This document shows positions 51,757 to 54,849 of a stretch of 54,849 nucleotides of DNA, piece after piece. The stretch's first letter is position 1. Every line of letters begins with the position of its first letter. Below the pieces are notes generated by a model. It saw only the letters and a program-made list of their open reading frames with translations. It ran no database searches and was not told the origin of the DNA. Source of the stretch: an uncultured Mycoplasmatota bacterium (GTDB lineage Bacteria; Bacillota_I; Bacilli_A; RF39; UBA660); NCBI GenBank assembly GCA_946413985.1, contig CAMKMS010000005.1:1-54849 (forward strand). The letters are read 5' to 3'. Both the position numbers and the translations under genes were made by a program.

Positions 51757-52914
51757 TTATTTGTTAACAATTATAACCGGCTTGATATCCAATTTATTAG
51801 TAGGATTTTCTAAAATATAATAATCAAAATTATTTAAAATAGAAGTACCATTTTTATAATTTATTGAATTTATTGACCAATAATTTCCACCTAAAACTTC
51901 TTTATTCTTACTTTTTACATATGCATAATTAAACTCATCATATGATATTAGTTTAACTTTACTATTAATATAAACTGAACACATATAATTGTTTTCTTCC
52001 ATTTCTTCTTTACTTCTTCCACCACATACTTCATTATTACAGTTTGTACTATCATAATCATCACATATTTCTGTAGAAATAAGATTATTTATAGTATCAC
52101 TAGATAATTCATTAATAAATTCGCTATTTAAATAATAATTAATACTTGAAGTACTCCATCTAAAATCATTTTTATTAGTTGTAAATTCCATCTTTTTATC
52201 TAAAGGCATATATTTCATTAATTTTATATTAGTATTACTATCCTTAATAACTATCCATTTAATATCATCAAGTATAATAGTAGAGCCACTGCAATAAAAA
52301 ATATTACTCTTATATCTGGCATTATTTGTATCTAAACAATCTATACTGAAAGTATATGTCTTACTAAGATTACCATCACTATCCTTAAACCAAATATAGT
52401 TTTTTCCTTCGCTATAAGAATTGATAATAATATTTTTATTGTCTTCTTGTTTCTTCCAAATTCCTTTAAAATCATCTTTGTCAGATACCATATATTCCAA
52501 AATATCATTTGTTTCAAAAGCAATATAATTATTATTCTTTGTCATTTGTACACTAATTTTTTTATAATCAGTACAATGATTTTTCTCAAATTTAATATTA
52601 CCTAATGAAGTCTTACTTATACATGAATTATCTATATTTAATTTAAATCTAACATTCAAATATTTATCAACATAAATAATTCCAGATGCCTTAATATATT
52701 CTTTATCATTTACTCTTTCTTTATTTGAATTAAAAAGTAAACCATTTTTTAATTCATACTCTCCACTTTTTAAAGAATATATATCACCTAATAATTCTTT
52801 ACTTTCATTAACTATACCAGTATTATTATATCTATTATAAAAATATGATAATACAAGAACCATTATCATTAAAAAAATCATTAAAACTAAAAAATACTTA
52901 TCTCTTTGTTTCAT
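51757..52914 (-). CDS. Membrane-anchored DUF6273-like protein
   Basis: 385 residues: N-terminal membrane helix (~8-27), an extracellular domain of ~190 residues with paired Cys, then a C-terminal region (~210-385) with DIKWIVIKDSNTNIKLM, FRWSTSSINYYLNSEF, LISYDEFNYA, NYWSINSI and IKPVIIVNK. That order (W-x-V strand, W-S-T-S-x-I-x-x-x-L, Ser/Tyr-x-Glu, W-S-I, K-P-V-I) resembles DUF6273 domains found in Bacillota surface proteins. No function is known. It lies between metG and the TasA-like gene, each side with its own transcription signals. Confidence 0.6.
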   Translation of the reverse strand: MKQRDKYFLVLMIFLMIMVLVLSYFYNRYNNTGIVNESKELLGDIYSLKSGEYELKNGLLFNSNKERVNDKEYIKASGIIYVDKYLNVRFKLNIDNSCISKTSLGNIKFEKNHCTDYKKISVQMTKNNNYIAFETNDILEYMVSDKDDFKGIWKKQEDNKNIIINSYSEGKNYIWFKDSDGNLSKTYTFSIDCLDTNNARYKSNIFYCSGSTIILDDIKWIVIKDSNTNIKLMKYMPLDKKMEFTTNKNDFRWSTSSINYYLNSEFINELSSDTINNLISTEICDDYDSTNCNNEVCGGRSKEEMEENNYMCSVYINSKVKLISYDEFNYAYVKSKNKEVLGGNYWSINSINYKNGTSILNNFDYYILENPTNKLDIKPVIIVNK

Positions 52915-52954
52915 AATAATTATTATATGATATAAACTAATAAAATTAAAGAAA

Positions 52955-52978
52955 AAACTAAGTAATATTACTTAGTTT
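52955..52978 (-). terminator. Terminator of metG
   Basis: A perfect 11-bp inverted repeat AAACTAAGTAA / TTACTTAGTTT (52955-52965 with 52968-52978), overlapping the metG stop and followed on the minus strand by TTTC TTT. Confidence 0.75.
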
Positions 52979-54500
52979 CTATCCTTTGAAATAATATCTC
53001 AGCATCATTTAATTTATTCCCTGTTTCAAGAGAAGCAAAATCCAATGTATCAAATCCAGTATTTTTTGTGTTTAACATTCTAAATATTTTATCACAAGTT
53101 TCTGGAATGAATGGTCTTAACAATACTGCACTTACTCTAATTGATTCAAGTAAATTATATAAAACTGTTTTTAATCTATCAGTTTTAGCTTCATCTTTTG
53201 CAAGAACCCAAGGAGTAGTATCATCAATATATTTATTACTTCTTTTTAATAATTCAAATATATCTTCAATTGCTTCACTAATTTTAAGTGAGTCCATTTT
53301 AGTTTTTACAATGCTTGGTAACATTTTAGCATAACTTATTAAGTTATCATCAACACTCTCATATATATTCGGATTTTCTATATTTGAATCAAAGTATTTC
53401 TTATCCATTGCTAATGTTCTATTAACCAAATTACCAAGAATATTAGCTAAATCAGAATTATATCTTTCTTCTAATAATTCAAGTGTAATATTACCATCAT
53501 TAGCAAAAGGAGTTTCACTTAATACATAGTATCTTACTGCATCTACACCATATTTACTAACTAAATCATCCGCGTATATTGCATTTCCTCTTGATTTACC
53601 TATTTTATCATTATTTGAAAGTAACCATGGATGACCAAATATTAAATGGGGTAATTCAAGATCTAAGCTCCATAAAAATGCTGGCCAATATATACTATGA
53701 AATCTAACAATATCTTTTCCAATTAGATGTAAATCAGCTGGCCAATATTTTTTAAATTCTTTGCTAGGAGAATCAACATCGTATCCAAGAAAAGTAATAT
53801 AATTTGTAAGTGCATCTAACCATACATATACAACATGTTTATCATTAAATGGAACCTTAATTCCCCAATCAAATGATGTACGAGAAACACATAAATCTTC
53901 AAGGCCTGGTTTAATAAAATTATTTAACATTTCATTTCTTCTTGATTCTGGCTTTAAAAAATCAGCATTCTCACTAAATAATTTTTCTAATTTATCTTGA
54001 TATTTTGATAATTTAAAGAAATAAGCTTCTTCTTTTCTCAAAGTAACTTCTCTACCACAATCAGGACATTTTCCATCTATTAATTGTGATTCAGTCCAAA
54101 ATGATTCACAAGGGACACAATAATTTCCTTCATATTCCCCAAGATAAATATCACCTTTATCGAACATTTTCTTAAATATTTTTTGAACTTCTTGTTCATG
54201 AATCTTATCAGTAGTTCTTATAAATTTATCATAACTGATATTCATTATATCCCAAATTCTTTTAATCTCTCCTGCTACTTCATCAACAAATTCTTTTGGT
54301 GTTTTATTTTGTTCCTTTGCTTTAGTTTGAATTTTTTCACCATGTTCATCAGTTCCAGTTTGAAAATAAACGTCATACCCTTCTAGTCTTTTATAGCGCG
54401 CAATAGCATCAGCCAAAATAATCTCATAAGTATTACCAATATGAGGTTTTCCAGAAGTATATGCAATTGCTGTACTGATGTAATATTTTTTCTTTTTCAT
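52968..54500 (-). CDS. metG: Methionyl-tRNA synthetase
   Basis: 510 residues. Class I signatures are AYTSGKPHIGNTYE (HIGH-type) and KIGKSRGN (KMSKS-type, written K-I-G-K-S). Zinc knuckle CVPCESFWTE...CPDCGRE marks the single-knuckle class. The anticodon-binding helical domain follows. It charges tRNA-Met and initiator tRNA. There is no C-terminal tRNA-binding (EMAP) domain, so it is the short form. The ATG at 54500 is nine bases after AAGGAG, while the upstream ATG at 54533 would start in the T-box terminator. It is controlled by the T-box leader. Confidence 0.97.
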   Translation of the reverse strand: MKKKKYYISTAIAYTSGKPHIGNTYEIILADAIARYKRLEGYDVYFQTGTDEHGEKIQTKAKEQNKTPKEFVDEVAGEIKRIWDIMNISYDKFIRTTDKIHEQEVQKIFKKMFDKGDIYLGEYEGNYCVPCESFWTESQLIDGKCPDCGREVTLRKEEAYFFKLSKYQDKLEKLFSENADFLKPESRRNEMLNNFIKPGLEDLCVSRTSFDWGIKVPFNDKHVVYVWLDALTNYITFLGYDVDSPSKEFKKYWPADLHLIGKDIVRFHSIYWPAFLWSLDLELPHLIFGHPWLLSNNDKIGKSRGNAIYADDLVSKYGVDAVRYYVLSETPFANDGNITLELLEERYNSDLANILGNLVNRTLAMDKKYFDSNIENPNIYESVDDNLISYAKMLPSIVKTKMDSLKISEAIEDIFELLKRSNKYIDDTTPWVLAKDEAKTDRLKTVLYNLLESIRVSAVLLRPFIPETCDKIFRMLNTKNTGFDTLDFASLETGNKLNDAEILFQRIETK

Positions 54501-54522
54501 GATTATCATCTCCTTATAAAAT

Positions 54523-54720
54523 AAAAAAATCATAAATAAAGGACGATTCTTAACCGCGGTACCACCTTAATTCATGATTTACATGCTCTTTAATTCTTAT
54601 TGCGAATCACACAAAATTGACTCCAGAACCATTTTTGAGAATTCACATTTTAGTTTCCACCAACCACTAAATCTCTATAAAGCAAAATTTCTCTCTCTTT
54701 CCTTCTCCATCAATGAAATA
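54523..54720 (-). promoter_or_regulatory. Met T-box riboswitch leader of metG
   Basis: On the minus strand the conserved T-box core AAGGTGGTACCGCGG lies in 54551-54570. Stem I material (GGTTGGTGGAAAC, AGAGAGAGA) lies upstream between about 54640 and 54710. ATG codons that could be the specifier occur near 54632 and 54643; the loop cannot be fixed by eye. The terminator pairs 54565-54579 with 54528-54542 and is followed by five T. Uncharged tRNA-Met should stabilise the antiterminator and allow metG expression. An extended -10 element (TGTGTTAAAAT) lies at about 54722-54732. Confidence 0.9.
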
Positions 54721-54771
54721 AATTTTAACACATTTTTTTAAAAAAATCTATAATAATTAACACAAAAACAA

Positions 54772-54798
54772 AAAATTATGTATAAAATACATAATTTT
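54772..54798 (-). terminator. Terminator after the probable 5S rRNA
   Basis: A perfect 12-bp stem AAAATTATGTAT / ATACATAATTTT (54772-54783 with 54787-54798) with an AAA loop, followed on the minus strand by a T-run. It lies between the 5S-like end and the metG leader. Confidence 0.75.
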
Positions 54799-54812
54799 AT
54801 TGCAAAAAAAAA

Positions 54813-54849
54813 TTGGCAACTTGCTATCTTCGCTTACACTATTTTCGCC
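54813..54849 (-). rRNA. rrf: Probable 5S rRNA, 3' end
   Basis: Read on the minus strand, the last 37 bases end in GATAGCAAGTTGCCAA and contain GCGAAAATAGTGTAAGC. This resembles the end of Bacillota 5S rRNA (loop E/helix IV region and the 3' ...GTAGGACGTTGCCAAG strand that pairs with the 5' end). A T-rich run and a terminator follow directly. Only the 3' third would be in the window, so the call is tentative. Confidence 0.5.

Noticed and set aside
1-54849. CRISPR array or tRNA genes
   Set aside because: No regularly spaced direct repeat with unique spacers and no cloverleaf with CCA-end-like arms was recognised by eye on either strand.
1-54849. Mycoplasma-type code (TGA = Trp)
   Set aside because: Trp is TGG throughout, and TGA stops bound genes such as those at 4913 and 39227.

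Overview
The window looks like chromosomal DNA from a very A+T-rich, Gram-positive Bacillota organism, probably an uncultured gut member of the Erysipelotrichia/RF39-like Bacilli. The evidence is the strong A/T codon bias, sigma-A-type promoters with AAGGAG ribosome sites, a GerA-type spore germination receptor, teichoic acid and lipoteichoic acid genes, a Met T-box and a class B sortase. TGA is used as a stop codon (for example at 4913 and 39227) and TGG encodes Trp, so the code is not the Mycoplasma one. Lineage is inference; no 16S rRNA is present.

Layout. 1-3.7 kb: a gerA-type operon (AA truncated by the window edge, then AC, AB), split by an inverted InlB-repeat gene. 3.7-4.8 kb: rpsP-khpA. 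4.9-14.5 kb: a ten-gene minus-strand wall-polymer cluster: tagO-like, gpsA, two CDP-glycerol glycerophosphotransferase-family enzymes, a TarI/IspD-like cytidylyltransferase, an SDR, an acyltransferase, the TagGH exporter and a HAD phosphatase. 14.6-20.3 kb: a plus-strand surface operon (dockerin-bearing glucosaminidase, cohesin-like membrane protein, LCP ligase). 20.4-23.0 kb: LTA-synthase family enzyme and a small membrane protein.

23.0-38.3 kb: a long minus-strand Tad/Flp-type pilus locus adapted to a monoderm cell. It has TadA, TadB, TadC, two CpaB/SAF proteins, a TadZ-like protein and three pilin-like proteins, one carrying dockerin-type calcium repeats. Linked genes encode a class B sortase with an unusual cytoplasmic domain, a membrane thioredoxin-like protein, two paralogous membrane-anchored proteins and a 1211-residue Cys-rich secreted protein. 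No secretin or prepilin peptidase is seen.

38.4-44.6 kb: HD-domain protein, an 863-residue unknown, PcrA helicase and a YgjV-like membrane protein. 44.7-49.3 kb: an NMT1/SsuA-type ABC transporter operon whose binding-protein gene is interrupted by a 2.1-kb element. The element carries a serine recombinase, a tiny ORF and two WXG100-like genes. Joining the outer flanks at a 6-bp core restores an intact 327-codon gene, so the insertion looks precise and potentially reversible. 49.3-52.9 kb: a SipW-like signal peptidase with TasA/camelysin-like proteins and a DUF6273-like protein. 52.9-54.8 kb: metG with a T-box leader, then a probable 5S rRNA 3' end at the window edge.

The most notable signals are (i) the WXG100/serine-recombinase element with its nearly palindromic predicted attP, and (ii) a cohesin-dockerin theme linking an autolysin, a membrane protein and a pilin-like subunit. 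No tRNA gene, CRISPR array or classical IS was recognised. The only stretch above about 300 bases without a protein gene is the T-box/5S region at the right end.
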